NCBI RefSeq assembly: GCF_947494875.1
Contig: NZ_CANLWM010000001.1
Span: forward strand, 434,001-498,000
Direction of reading: 5' to 3'
Source: an uncultured Williamsia sp.
Lineage (GTDB): Bacteria; Actinomycetota; Actinomycetes; Mycobacteriales; Mycobacteriaceae
DNA length: 64,000 nt
This document shows positions 26,912 to 35,962 of the stretch, piece after piece. Numbering within the stretch: position 1 is the stretch's first letter; each line of letters starts with the position of its first letter. The notes under the pieces are model-generated. The model worked only from the letters and a program-made list of their open reading frames with translations, had not been told where the DNA came from and did not search any database. The position numbers were made by a program, and so were the translations under genes.

Positions 26912-28252
26912 GTGAACGCTGTTCGTGCACTGTGCGAGCGCCCCTTCGCCGGGCGCCTGCTGGCCGTACGCATCAGCAGCCAGCTCACCGACGGCCTGTT
27001 CCAGGCCGCGCTCGGCGGGGCGATCCTGTTCAACCCCGAGCGTCACGCCGACCCGCTCGCCGTCGCCGGTGGGCTCGCCGTCCTGTTGCTGCCGTACTCG
27101 GTCATCGGGCCGTTCGCGGGCGCTCTCCTCGACCACTGGGACCGTCGCACGGTCCTCATCTGGGCCAACCTGCTTCGCGGTCTCCTGATCTGTGTCGCCG
27201 CGGGCACGATCGCCCTCGGCGCCCCCGACTACGCGGTTCTCGTCGCCGCGTTGGCGGTGACGGGGTCGAGCCGGTTCGTCGCCTCCGGGCTGTCAGCCGC
27301 GCTGCCGCACGTCGCGATCCGCGAACGCCTGGTGGCCACCAACGCCGCGTTCACCACGATCGGTTCGGGGGCGTTGGCGCTCGGCGCGGGGCTCGCTCTC
27401 GGGCTCCGCGCGATCTTCGGCTCCGACAACTCCGGCAGCGCGGCCACCACCCTGACCGCGGCGGTGCTCGCGCTCGTCGCCGCCGCGATCGCCGTCGGGG
27501 TCGGACATCTCGCGCTCGGCCCCGACCACCCCGACGTCGACGGCGCTCCCGTCGACGAGCGCCACCCGCGTGGGCCCGTCCTGCGCGCGGTCGCGGTCGG
27601 CTTCGCGCACGGTGCCCGCGCGGTGGTGCGGACGCCGACGGTGCTCGCAGCGCTCTCCGCGATCGGCGGTCACCGACTGGTCTTCGGTCTGAACACGCTC
27701 ATGCTGCTCGTGCTCGCCCGGCACGCCGGGTCGTCGGGCGGCTCGTCCGACGGCCTCGCCGGCATCGGTCTCGTCGCGACCCTCACGGCGGTGGGGCTCG
27801 TCGCGGCGGCGGTGGTGACACCGGTCTCCATCGCGCGCCTGGGCCGCCGTCGGACCTTGTTCGTCGCGCTGGGCGTCGGTGTCGTCGCCGAGACGTCGCT
27901 GGTCTCCTTCGACACCGTGGTCATCTGCGTGGCCGCCCTAGTGCTGGGCCTGATCGGTCAGATGGCGAAGCTGTGCGGGGACGCCGCGATGCAGCTCGAC
28001 ACCGACGACGCGGTGCGCGGCCAGGTGTTCTCGGTGCAGGACGCGGTGTTCAACGTCGCCTACGTCGCGGCGGTGACGGTCGCCGCGCTCACGATCGCCC
28101 CGGACGGCCGATCGCCGCTGCTGCCGATCATCGGTGCGGTGCTCTACGCCGTCGCGATCGTCGTCGTGCGGCTCATCCACCCCCGGCACGTCCCGCCGCC
28201 GCGGGAGTCGACCGTCATCCCAACTCGTCCCGGCGACCGGCTGCCGACCTGA
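26912..28252 (+). CDS. MFS transporter, Rv0037c-like
   Basis: 446 aa with about twelve helices; the opening FAGRLLAVRISSQLTDGLFQAALGG and the LLDHWDRRTVLIWANLLRG loop (the MFS motif A place) are typical of drug/metabolite exporters of the MFS_3 group. GTG codons at 26906 and 26912 are both possible. Divergent partner of YqgE with an 84-base gap holding both promoters. Substrate unknown. Its 3' end overlaps the convergent Asp-rich gene by 38 bases. Confidence 0.85.
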   Translation: MNAVRALCERPFAGRLLAVRISSQLTDGLFQAALGGAILFNPERHADPLAVAGGLAVLLLPYSVIGPFAGALLDHWDRRTVLIWANLLRGLLICVAAGTIALGAPDYAVLVAALAVTGSSRFVASGLSAALPHVAIRERLVATNAAFTTIGSGALALGAGLALGLRAIFGSDNSGSAATTLTAAVLALVAAAIAVGVGHLALGPDHPDVDGAPVDERHPRGPVLRAVAVGFAHGARAVVRTPTVLAALSAIGGHRLVFGLNTLMLLVLARHAGSSGGSSDGLAGIGLVATLTAVGLVAAAVVTPVSIARLGRRRTLFVALGVGVVAETSLVSFDTVVICVAALVLGLIGQMAKLCGDAAMQLDTDDAVRGQVFSVQDAVFNVAYVAAVTVAALTIAPDGRSPLLPIIGAVLYAVAIVVVRLIHPRHVPPPRESTVIPTRPGDRLPT

Positions 28253-28847
28253 GCGGCTCGTCCTCGCGGCCGCTGCCGTCGGCGAAGGCCGGGTCTCCAC
28301 GGAGCAACCACCGGTCGGCGACACCGTCGGCATCGGAGTCGACGAGGGCGGCGTCCGCGCGCTGATCGGCGTCGAGGTCGACCAGGATCCGCACGGGTGT
28401 CGTCGCCGAGCCCGCCGGGAACACCAAGCCCACACCGTCCGGTGTGGCCGGAGTGTCAGGGGCGGCAGGTGCGGCGGGGACAGGCGCGGCGGTCGGAGCG
28501 GTCGCCGCCGCCGGCTCGCGCGGGGCGGGTCCGACGTCGTGGACGCGGTGATCCCACAGGCCGCGACCGGTGTCCGAGTACGAGCGCGACTCGCCGTCGA
28601 CGTCGAGCACGACGAGGTCGGCACGACCGTCGCCGTCGGAGTCCCACATCGCGTCGTCGCGGTGGCCGTCACCGTCGAAGTCGAGCGTGATCGCGTCGAG
28701 GACACCGTCGCCGGACACGTCGCGGTCCAGCGGGGACGTCCACGTGTGGACGGTCCCGTCACCGGTGCCGAACGAGTAGACGAGACCGGTCCCGTGGGGG
28801 TCCGACAGGGCGTCCGGGGTGTCGGGATGAACAGGCTCCACACCCAT
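28215..28847 (-). CDS. Asp-rich DxDxDG repeat protein
   Basis: 210 aa. Repeats of the type D-x-D-G-D-G-x-x-D (for example DFDGDGHRDD, DSDGDGRADL, DSDADGVADR) fill residues about 35-85 and 155-190, separated by an Ala/Pro linker. These resemble calcium-binding loops of dockerin, thrombospondin type 3 and EF-like repeats. There is no signal peptide or membrane helix from the ATG at 28847, so its location is open. Related short proteins annotated as hypothetical or pullulanase occur in Gordonia and Nocardia; no enzymatic domain is visible here. Confidence 0.6.
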   Translation of the reverse strand: MGVEPVHPDTPDALSDPHGTGLVYSFGTGDGTVHTWTSPLDRDVSGDGVLDAITLDFDGDGHRDDAMWDSDGDGRADLVVLDVDGESRSYSDTGRGLWDHRVHDVGPAPREPAAATAPTAAPVPAAPAAPDTPATPDGVGLVFPAGSATTPVRILVDLDADQRADAALVDSDADGVADRWLLRGDPAFADGSGREDEPLRSAAGRRDELG

Positions 28848-28928
28848 TCGACGCAGCCCGCGGCCGACCGGTTCCACCCATCGGCGCGGCGGTACGGTGG
28901 CAACCGCGACCGAGCGGAGAGGCGGGGC

Positions 28929-30023
28929 ATGTACATCAGCGAGCTGGGGGAGCTGTGGCACCGCTCGCGCGTCGCACCCGACATCGTCCACCTCGACTCG
29001 GCGGCCGCGTCCCGCTCGTCGGACGCCGTGATCGGCGAGGTGACGAACCACCTCTGGCGCGAGTCCGCGCGCGGCGCCTACGTCGCGGCCGAGCAGTCCG
29101 CGGAACGTCTCGACCGTGCGCGCCGCGACCTCGCCACGATGGTCGGACACTCACCCGACGGCATCGCCTTCCGCGAGAGCGCCCTGTCCGCGTTGCGCGC
29201 CCTGCTGACGAACTGGGCCATGCCCGTCCCCGCGACGGTGTGGGTGTGCCCCACGGAGTACGGCCCGAACCTCGACCTGTTCGAGCGCCGCGGCTACTCC
29301 GTGCACACCATGCCGTCGACGGAGCACACCGGCCGGGTCAACACCGATGCGCTCGAGAACATGCTGCAGTTCGAACAGCCCGACGTGATCCACGTCTGCC
29401 ACATCGGGTCGCACAGCGGCGTCGTCCAACCCGCCGCGAAGATCGTCGAACTCGCGCACCGCGTGGACGTCCCCGTCGTCGTCGACGCCGCGCAGGCGAT
29501 CGGTCAGGTGGACTGCGCGACCGGCGCCGACATCGTCTACGGGACGAGCCGCAAGTGGCTCGCCGGTCCACGCGGCGTCGGTTTCCTCTCCGTGAGCGGC
29601 GACTCGCTGCGCCCGGTCGAGATCGAGAGCTCCGAGGCGTTCGTCGCCGGCCGCATCGGCTTCGGTACCGCCGTGCAGGAACTACAGAGCTACGGGCTCG
29701 AGCGGGTCCGGCGCGAGCTCGCGGCGATCGGGCAGCACACCCGGAGTCGCCTCGACGGGGTGGGCAGCTGGGAGGTCGTCGAACCGCTCGACGAGCCGTC
29801 GGCCATCACCACGCTCGCCCCACCGCCGGGGTGGCAGGACTCGGACGTGGCGGCGGCACGGGAGGCGCTGCGCTCACGGGGCATCCTCGTCACGTGCGCC
29901 GACACCTGGCGGGCACCTCTCTCCCGCGAGGAACGGTCGGTGCTGCGGATCAGTCCGCACCTCGACGTTCAGGACACCGACCTCGACCGTCTGGCCGCCG
30001 AACTGCGCGGCATGGGCTGGTGA
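28929..30023 (+). CDS. PLP-dependent aminotransferase class V, EgtE-like
   Basis: 364 aa. PLP-binding Lys in GTSRKWLAGPRGVGFL (about 200-215), with VVDAAQAIGQVD before it. The N-terminus (DIVHLDSAAASRSSDAV) and TEYGPNLDLFERRGY match EgtE, the hercynylcysteine sulfoxide lyase that makes ergothioneine. The partner genes egtA-egtD are not in this window, so the assignment to ergothioneine is a family call. A cysteine-desulfurase-like role is the main alternative. A purine-rich ribosome binding site (GAGAGGCGGGG) precedes the ATG. Confidence 0.75.
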   Translation: MYISELGELWHRSRVAPDIVHLDSAAASRSSDAVIGEVTNHLWRESARGAYVAAEQSAERLDRARRDLATMVGHSPDGIAFRESALSALRALLTNWAMPVPATVWVCPTEYGPNLDLFERRGYSVHTMPSTEHTGRVNTDALENMLQFEQPDVIHVCHIGSHSGVVQPAAKIVELAHRVDVPVVVDAAQAIGQVDCATGADIVYGTSRKWLAGPRGVGFLSVSGDSLRPVEIESSEAFVAGRIGFGTAVQELQSYGLERVRRELAAIGQHTRSRLDGVGSWEVVEPLDEPSAITTLAPPPGWQDSDVAAAREALRSRGILVTCADTWRAPLSREERSVLRISPHLDVQDTDLDRLAAELRGMGW

Positions 30024-30045
30024 GCCGCCGCAGATCCGTTGCTGC

Positions 30046-31587
30046 TCAGGCGGTGTGCGCCGCACCGATCTGATCGAGGATGTGCACCACCGCGGGCCGC
30101 GCGCGGGCGGCGTCAGCTCCCACCAGTCCGATGCGCGTGCGGCGCTCGAGGATGTCGTCCGCGTCGCGTGCACCCTCGGCGGTGACGGCGAACTCGATCT
30201 CGGCGCGCGTCACGTCGATCCCCGGTGCGATCGGGGCGAGGGGCGCGCCGATCGTCGACATCGCGACGACCCGATCGGCCTCACCACCGTGGCGGGACAG
30301 CAGCGACGCGGGCAGTCGACGGTTGCGGGGGCCCTGGGCGCCGATCAACGGGATCGACGCGGTCACACACGGATGCGCGTCGAGCCCACCGTGCTCGACG
30401 GCGAGGTCGAGGGCGTCGGACGCCATCCTCCGATAGGTCGTCAGCTTGCCGCCGACGACGGTGATGACACCGTCGCCGTTGCGGGTGACCGAGTGCTCGC
30501 GGGAGACGTCCGCGGTCGCGCCGTCGGACTGCAGCAGCGGCCGCAGCCCGGCGAAGGTGCCGACGACGTCCGAGCGGGAGAGTGGTTGCGCGAGCGCCGT
30601 GTTGACCGTGTCGAGGATGAAGTCGACGTCGTCGTCGGTAGCCGTCGGCACGTCGGGCACGGGTCCGGGCGCGTCGGTGTCGGTGAGTCCGATGTGCACG
30701 CGCCCGAGCTGCGCCGGGATCGCGAAGACGAATCGACTGCGCGAACCGGGGACCGGGACCATCAGTGCGGCCCTCGGATTCCCCAGACGCGCCGCCGGCA
30801 CCACGAGGTGGGCGCCGCGGCTCGGGCGGACGGAGATCGACGAGTCGACCGTCCCCGCCCAGACCCCCGTCGCGTTGACGACGGTTCGCGCGGAGACGTC
30901 GAACGACTCCCCGGTCACGGCGTCGGTGAGTCGCGCTCCGCGTCCGGTGATCTCGCCGGCACGCACACCCGTCACGATCGCCGCGCCGTGGGCTGCGGCG
31001 GTCCGCGCGATCGCCACGACGAGTCGGGCATCGTCGACGAGCTGCCCGTCCTGGGACGTCCACGCGCCCCGGACTCCGTCCAGCGACACCGCCGGGCAGA
31101 GGCGGGCGAGGTCGTCTGCGTGGATGCGGCGGGGCGGTGCCAGCACGTCTCGCGGGGTGCGTGCGCCACGGCGGAGGAGATCACCGAGGACCAGACCGGA
31201 GTGCACCAGGGCCGACGAGGCGCGGTCGGTGATGGGGATGGCCTGGGTCAGCGGGGAGATGAGATGCGGCGCGATCGTGGTCATCAGGTGGTTGCGTTCG
31301 ACGGCACTCTCCCAGGCGATCCCGACCCGACCCGAGGCGAGGTACCGCAGCCCGCCGTGGACGAGCTTGCTGCTCCACCGGGAGGTCCCGAAGGCGAGGT
31401 CGTGGGCCTCGACCAACGCCACCGACAGTCCGCGGGACGCGGCGTCGAGCGCGACACCCACGCCGGTGACGCCGCCACCGACGACGAGGACGTCCCACGG
31501 TGCGCGCCGGGTGCGCAACCGGTGTGCGTCGGCCTCGCGACGCCGCGGTCCGAGGTCGCCGGCGAAGTCAGGGCGGCGTGAGCTCAT
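30046..31587 (-). CDS. glpD: Glycerol-3-phosphate dehydrogenase
   Basis: 513 aa FAD enzyme that oxidises sn-glycerol 3-phosphate to dihydroxyacetone phosphate at the membrane. The FAD dinucleotide motif VVGGGVTGVGVALDAASRG is at about 35-53; FGTSRWSSKLVHGGLRYL and the later GGKLTTYR are family marks. It overlaps the upstream tetR gene by ATGA. With the divergent AGPS-like oxidase and lipid kinase it forms the same four-gene set I recall as Rv2249c-Rv2252 in M. tuberculosis, suggesting a shared role in glycerophosphate or lipid metabolism. Confidence 0.93.
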   Translation of the reverse strand: MSSRRPDFAGDLGPRRREADAHRLRTRRAPWDVLVVGGGVTGVGVALDAASRGLSVALVEAHDLAFGTSRWSSKLVHGGLRYLASGRVGIAWESAVERNHLMTTIAPHLISPLTQAIPITDRASSALVHSGLVLGDLLRRGARTPRDVLAPPRRIHADDLARLCPAVSLDGVRGAWTSQDGQLVDDARLVVAIARTAAAHGAAIVTGVRAGEITGRGARLTDAVTGESFDVSARTVVNATGVWAGTVDSSISVRPSRGAHLVVPAARLGNPRAALMVPVPGSRSRFVFAIPAQLGRVHIGLTDTDAPGPVPDVPTATDDDVDFILDTVNTALAQPLSRSDVVGTFAGLRPLLQSDGATADVSREHSVTRNGDGVITVVGGKLTTYRRMASDALDLAVEHGGLDAHPCVTASIPLIGAQGPRNRRLPASLLSRHGGEADRVVAMSTIGAPLAPIAPGIDVTRAEIEFAVTAEGARDADDILERRTRIGLVGADAARARPAVVHILDQIGAAHTA

Positions 31588-32186
31588 CGGGGTTCGTCCT
31601 CCGGGGTGGGGTCGGGTGCGAGATAGCCGCGCACCACGCGGGTGAGTTCGTCCGGCCAGTCGTCACCGACGATCGCGGCGACGGTCGCGCGACCGGTGAT
31701 CGCGGACTGGGCGACCAGGATGACCATGGCCGCGACGCGGGCGGGATCGCCGTCGCGGATCGCACCGAGGCGCTGCGCCGCGGCGAGACGGGACGCGAGG
31801 CTCTCGAGCGCCATCTGCTGACTGGCCCCGAACCTCTCGAAGACATACGGCGCGAGCAGATCCGGCTGCCGCCGGGTGAGCGACTCGAACAACGGGTCGC
31901 TGGTCACCGCGTCGGCGACACGGACCACCGCCACGACGAGTGCGTCGAGCACGTCGTCGCCGTGGGCCAGTGCCTCGTCGACCGCCGACAGGTGCTCGGC
32001 GCTGAGGTGCGCGAGTTCGCGCGTGAGCAGGTCCCGGATGACCGCGGAGATCTCCGGCCAGTGGCGGTAGACGGTGGGGCGGCTGACGCCCGCCTCCCGC
32101 GCGACCTCGGCCAACGTCACCTTGCGCCCCTCGCTGCGCACGAGACATCGCCGCGCCGCGTCGAGTACCGCATTACTGGTTGACAT
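31584..32186 (-). CDS. TetR-family regulator of the glpD/AGPS-like locus
   Basis: 200 aa. The HTH is KVTLAEVAREAGVSRPTVYRHW (about 20-41). The ATG at 32186 is chosen because it gives a normal TetR N-terminus and leaves a 20-base gap to the divergent start at 32207. Any operator must therefore overlap one or both start regions. Counterpart of Rv2250c by position. Likely controls both glpD and the divergent oxidase-kinase pair. Confidence 0.88.
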   Translation of the reverse strand: MSTSNAVLDAARRCLVRSEGRKVTLAEVAREAGVSRPTVYRHWPEISAVIRDLLTRELAHLSAEHLSAVDEALAHGDDVLDALVVAVVRVADAVTSDPLFESLTRRQPDLLAPYVFERFGASQQMALESLASRLAAAQRLGAIRDGDPARVAAMVILVAQSAITGRATVAAIVGDDWPDELTRVVRGYLAPDPTPEDEPR

Positions 32187-32206
32187 GTTGTGTAAAACTG
32201 TAACGC

Positions 32207-33847
32207 ATGATTGCGTCGCCGTCCTCGTTCTCCTCCGTCCCGGCACCCCCGATGCGGTGGGACGGCTGGGGTGACCCCGGCCGGGAGACCGCCCTGTCCG
32301 ACGCGATGCTCGGGCTGATCCGGGGGGCCCTCGGTGTCAGCGGTGATCCGCGGCCCCGCCACCACCCGGAGGACGTCGACGTCCCGGTCTCCCGGCTGAC
32401 CGACGAGGACGTCCGGCAGCTCGCGGACATCGTCGGGTCCGACCACGTCTCGATCGAGCCCGTCGACCGTCTGCTGCGGGCCGCCGGACGCAGCACCCCC
32501 GATCTCCTCGGCCGTCGTGCCCGGACCCAGTCCGCACCCGACGCCGTCGTCGTCCCCGGCTGTACCGACGAGGTCGCGCGAGTCCTGGCCTGGTGCGCCG
32601 ACTCCGACGTCGCCGTGGTCACCTACGGCGGCGGCACCGCGGTGACCGGTGGCCTCGCGCCGCTCGCCGGCGAACATCGCGCGGTGATCTCCCTGGACAT
32701 GTGCCGGTTCGACACCCTCGTCGGCGTCGACGAGGTCTCGCACATCGCCACCCTCGGGGCCGGCGTCACCGGACCCCGTGCCGAGGAACTGCTGGCCGAG
32801 CACGGCATGTCCCTCGGCCACTTCCCGCAGAGCTTCCGGTTCGCCACGATCGGCGGGTTCGCGGTGACGCGCTCGTCGGGACAGGCGTCGGCGGGGTACG
32901 GCCGGTTCGACGAGATGGTCGTCGGACTCACCCTCGTCACACCGCGCGGTGTCCTGCGCCTGGGCCCCGTCGAACGGTCCGCCGCCGGGCCCGACCTGCG
33001 TCAGCTGGTTCTCGGGTCGGAGGGGACGTTCGGCGTCGTCACGGAGGTGTCGCTCCGCGTGCACCCGATCCCGGAGGCCGTGGTCTCCCAGGCGTGGCGC
33101 GTGCCCGACTTCGCATCCGGAGCGGCGGCGGTGCGCAGGGTCGCGCGATCCGACGCCCGACCCACCGTGCTGCGGATGTCCGACGAGGCCGAGACCGCGG
33201 TCAACCTGGCGTCACCCGACGCGATCGGATCCGACGACACGTCGGGCGGGTGCCTCGTCATCACCCGGTTCGAGGGCCGGGAGTCCGACTGTGCGGACCG
33301 CCGAGCACGCGTGGCGGCGCTGCTGACCGACGCCGGCGCCACCGACCTGGGCGCCGGGCCGGCCGACGCGTGGGCACACGGACGCTTCGACGCGCCGTAT
33401 CTGCGGGATGCCCTGCTGGCGATCGGCGTGGGCTGCGAGACCCTCGAGACCGCGACGACCTGGTCGAGGGTGGAAGCCCTGCGGTCGGGCGTGTCGACCG
33501 CGGTCACGGCCGCACTGGGATCGGAGGACGGTCCGTGGTCGGCGTCGCCGGCTCTGGTGCTCTGCCACATCTCGCACACCTACGCGACGGCCGCCTCGCT
33601 GTACTTCACCGTCGTCTACCGCCTCGACGAGGACGACCCGATCCGACAGTGGGACGCGGCCAAGCAGGCGGCGTCACGCGCGATCGTCGACCACGGGGCG
33701 ACCATCACCCACCACCACGCGATCGGCACCGACCACCGCGCCTTCCTCGACTCCGAGATCGGTGACCTCGGCGTGCAGGTGCTGCGCGCCGTGAAGGCGA
33801 CGCTCGACCCGGCGGGCGTGATGAACCCCGGCAAGCTCGTCCCGTGA
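32207..33847 (+). CDS. FAD-linked oxidase, alkyldihydroxyacetonephosphate-synthase-like
   Basis: 546 aa. FAD-binding PCMH domain (about 110-290) with YGGGTAVTGGLAPL and FATIGGFAVTRSSGQASAGYGRFDEMV; the His-rich C-terminal motif HHHAIGTDH and NPGKLVP are typical of AGPS-like enzymes. True AGPS swaps acyl for alkyl on DHAP to make ether lipids; actinobacterial members (Rv2251, Rv3107c) have no proven reaction. The gene is divergent from tetR with only 20 bases between starts and is coupled to the lipid kinase by GTGA overlap. Confidence 0.87.
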   Translation: MIASPSSFSSVPAPPMRWDGWGDPGRETALSDAMLGLIRGALGVSGDPRPRHHPEDVDVPVSRLTDEDVRQLADIVGSDHVSIEPVDRLLRAAGRSTPDLLGRRARTQSAPDAVVVPGCTDEVARVLAWCADSDVAVVTYGGGTAVTGGLAPLAGEHRAVISLDMCRFDTLVGVDEVSHIATLGAGVTGPRAEELLAEHGMSLGHFPQSFRFATIGGFAVTRSSGQASAGYGRFDEMVVGLTLVTPRGVLRLGPVERSAAGPDLRQLVLGSEGTFGVVTEVSLRVHPIPEAVVSQAWRVPDFASGAAAVRRVARSDARPTVLRMSDEAETAVNLASPDAIGSDDTSGGCLVITRFEGRESDCADRRARVAALLTDAGATDLGAGPADAWAHGRFDAPYLRDALLAIGVGCETLETATTWSRVEALRSGVSTAVTAALGSEDGPWSASPALVLCHISHTYATAASLYFTVVYRLDEDDPIRQWDAAKQAASRAIVDHGATITHHHAIGTDHRAFLDSEIGDLGVQVLRAVKATLDPAGVMNPGKLVP

Positions 33848-34749
33848 GCGCCGCGATCACCGAGATCGTCGCGCTGGTCAACCCGCGATCGCGGCACGGC
33901 GCGGGAGCAGCCACGGCCGACGCCGCGGTCGCCGCGCTGCGGGCACGCGGGCTCACCGTCGACGTGCGGTCCGGCATGGACGCCGACGACGCCCGACGGA
34001 TCGCGGCGACCGCGATCGCCGAGGGCCCCGACGCACTGGTCGTCGTGGGCGGTGACGGCACCATCGCCGGGGCGCTCGAGGCCGCCGCCGGCTCGTCGGT
34101 GCCGGTCGGGATCATGCCGGCGGGGACGGGCAACGACCACGCACGCGCCCTGTCCCTCCCTCTCGGCGACTCCGACGCCGCGGCCGACGTCGTCGCCGCA
34201 GGTCACAGCCGCGCGGTGGACCTGGCGCGGTTGACCGCGGGTGGACGTTCGATGGTGTTCGGCACCGTGGCGGCGGTCGGTCTCGACGCCGCCGTGACCG
34301 AACGCGCCGTCGCGATGCGGTGGCCACAGGGGCAGGCGCGGTACCCGCTCGCCGCGATCGCGGAGATCGCCCGGCTCACCCCGCGACGCGTCCGCCTCAC
34401 CGTCGACGGCGAGCATCACGAACTCGACGCGATCCTGGTGGCCGTCGGCAACACCCCCAGCTACGGCGGCGGCATGCGCATCTGCCCGGCGGCGTCGATC
34501 GACGACGGCCGGCTCGACATCACCGTCGTGGAACACACGTCCCGGGCGCGCCTGCTCCGGCTGTTCCCGACGATCTACCGCGGCACCCACGTACGCCACG
34601 ACGGCGTCCACACCTTCACCGGTGCGTCCATCACCGTCGAGTCGTCGGACGTCCTTCCGGTCTCTGCCGACGGCGAGGTGTTCGGCACCACGCCGGTGAC
34701 CGTCGAGGTCCTCCCTGCGGCAGTGCAATTCCTCGCGCCCGAGGTGTGA
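33844..34749 (+). CDS. Diacylglycerol kinase family lipid kinase, Rv2252-like
   Basis: 301 aa from a GTG. The catalytic domain contains ALVNPRSRHGAG at the start, VVVGGDGTIAGALEAA (the GGDGT nucleotide motif, about 62-75) and MPAGTGNDHARAL. Phosphorylates diacylglycerol or a related lipid. In M. tuberculosis Rv2252 has been linked to phosphatidylinositol mannoside synthesis. Its GTG overlaps the oxidase stop (GTGA). A hairpin at 34894-34926 lies downstream. Confidence 0.9.
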   Translation: MSAAITEIVALVNPRSRHGAGAATADAAVAALRARGLTVDVRSGMDADDARRIAATAIAEGPDALVVVGGDGTIAGALEAAAGSSVPVGIMPAGTGNDHARALSLPLGDSDAAADVVAAGHSRAVDLARLTAGGRSMVFGTVAAVGLDAAVTERAVAMRWPQGQARYPLAAIAEIARLTPRRVRLTVDGEHHELDAILVAVGNTPSYGGGMRICPAASIDDGRLDITVVEHTSRARLLRLFPTIYRGTHVRHDGVHTFTGASITVESSDVLPVSADGEVFGTTPVTVEVLPAAVQFLAPEV

Positions 34750-34893
34750 CCGGGGCCACAGCGCAGTTGTCCACACTTTCCACAGACTCCTGTGGACAAG
34801 CCCACGACACCCTCTGTACGGCAACGAATTCGCGGTCGCAGCCGTGAACGTCTCAGCGAGACAGCAACTCTCACAGCCCCATCACACACACGC

Positions 34894-34926
34894 GTGGGCG
34901 GCTCGGGATGTTCCCGAACCGCCCAC
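34894..34926. terminator. Hairpin between convergent lipid-kinase and dps genes
   Basis: A 14-bp stem with one mismatch and a 5-base loop (left arm GTGGGCGGCTCGGG), no U-run, midway in the 274-base gap. As the genes converge, it can stop transcription from both sides. The rest of the gap shows nothing I can support. Confidence 0.6.
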
Positions 34927-35023
34927 GCAGGCGACGCCTCCCGGGCAGGAGAGAGCGTACGAATATTGGGTTGTCGCCGCGGACTCTCGTGAAGAGAGAA
35001 TCCGCCGACGTGGAGACCCGAGG

Positions 35024-35560
35024 TCAGCGAGCCTTCTGAGCCGCTTCCTGCTCGGTGCTTGCGCCGGCGTTCGACAGCTCGCCGGTGTAGCTCTCGAGGT
35101 GGGCACGGACGAACCAGTGGAACTTCTCGAGCTCCGCGGTCTGCCCGATGAGGATGTCCTCGGTCACCGGGTCGAGCTTGCCGGTGGTCTCGATGGCGTC
35201 ACGGTGCGAGCTGATGACGCCGACGTACACGAGGTCGAGCGCACCGAGGTGCGCCTGCACGGTGTCGCGACCGAGGCTGTAGTCGTCCCAGCTGCGGTCC
35301 TCTTCGATCGCCTTCGCGGTGCCCTTCGGCGACGACCCGAGGGTCGCGATGCGCTCGGCGAGCGTGTCGGCGTAGCCGCGCACCAACTCCACCTGCGGGT
35401 CGATCATCTCGTGGACACCGATGAAGTTGGTCCCGACGACGTTCCAGTGGATGTGCTTGAGCGTCAGGTGCAGGTCGTTGAACGCGCTGAGTCGTTCCTG
35501 AAGGGTCGCGACGACGGTGGCCGCGCTGTCCTCGGTGAGTCCTGGTGCTGTGAAAGCCAT
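35024..35560 (-). CDS. dps: Dps/ferritin-like DNA-binding protein
   Basis: 178 aa. The ferroxidase pattern HLTLKHIHWNVVGTNFIGVHEMIDPQVE (about 31-58) has the His, Asp and Glu ligands shared between Dps subunits. Stores iron and detoxifies peroxide; Lys and Arg at the C-terminus (AAQKAR) may bind DNA, as in MsDps. The ATG at 35560 is chosen by alignment to the family. Single gene. Other peroxide-defence gene nearby: catalase at 41.3 kb. Confidence 0.92.
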   Translation of the reverse strand: MAFTAPGLTEDSAATVVATLQERLSAFNDLHLTLKHIHWNVVGTNFIGVHEMIDPQVELVRGYADTLAERIATLGSSPKGTAKAIEEDRSWDDYSLGRDTVQAHLGALDLVYVGVISSHRDAIETTGKLDPVTEDILIGQTAELEKFHWFVRAHLESYTGELSNAGASTEQEAAQKAR

Positions 35561-35739
35561 GTACGCAACGCTAGATACCCAGGGGAAACGTCGACAAGGT
35601 CCTGTCGCGATCGCAACCAGACCGTCGTCGAGATAACGGTTTGATAACGGCCTGGCGTTACCAGGCAGAGATGAAGACGAGACCTCGCCGAGATGTCGCG
35701 GGTGCCCGTCCCGCGACGCGCGCCTGCCAGGCTGTACGC

Positions 35740-35958
35740 ATGACACGCCCCGACAACACCTGGCCGGGACGCTCCTCGTGGGGCCGCCTGGCCCCAGAGC
35801 ACCGCGCCGCGATCGGCACGGTGTTGCTGCTCGCCCTCATGACCTGCCTGTTCATCGTTGCGCTCCCGATGCTGGGATCCATGGTGATCGGCGCGGCGGT
35901 CGTCGCCGCATTCGCCGGTGCCGGCGCGGCCACCCTGTACGTGCTCTCCCGCGACTGA
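35740..35958 (+). CDS. Small two-helix membrane protein
   Basis: 72 aa. A polar N-terminus (about 1-22) is followed by two hydrophobic helices (about 24-46 and 48-67) and a short RD tail. Unknown function; similar tiny proteins are common in Gordonia and relatives. The gene ends four bases before the stop of the minus-strand methyltransferase gene. Confidence 0.55.
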   Translation: MTRPDNTWPGRSSWGRLAPEHRAAIGTVLLLALMTCLFIVALPMLGSMVIGAAVVAAFAGAGAATLYVLSRD

Positions 35959-35962
35959 CCCT

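Noticed and set aside
32186-32207. Operator palindrome between divergent tetR and the AGPS-like gene
   Set aside because: The 20-base gap shows repeats of TGTAA but no convincing inverted symmetry by eye.
34750-35023. tRNA or structured RNA in the gap before dps
   Set aside because: Apart from the terminator-like hairpin there is no T-loop sequence or cloverleaf pattern.
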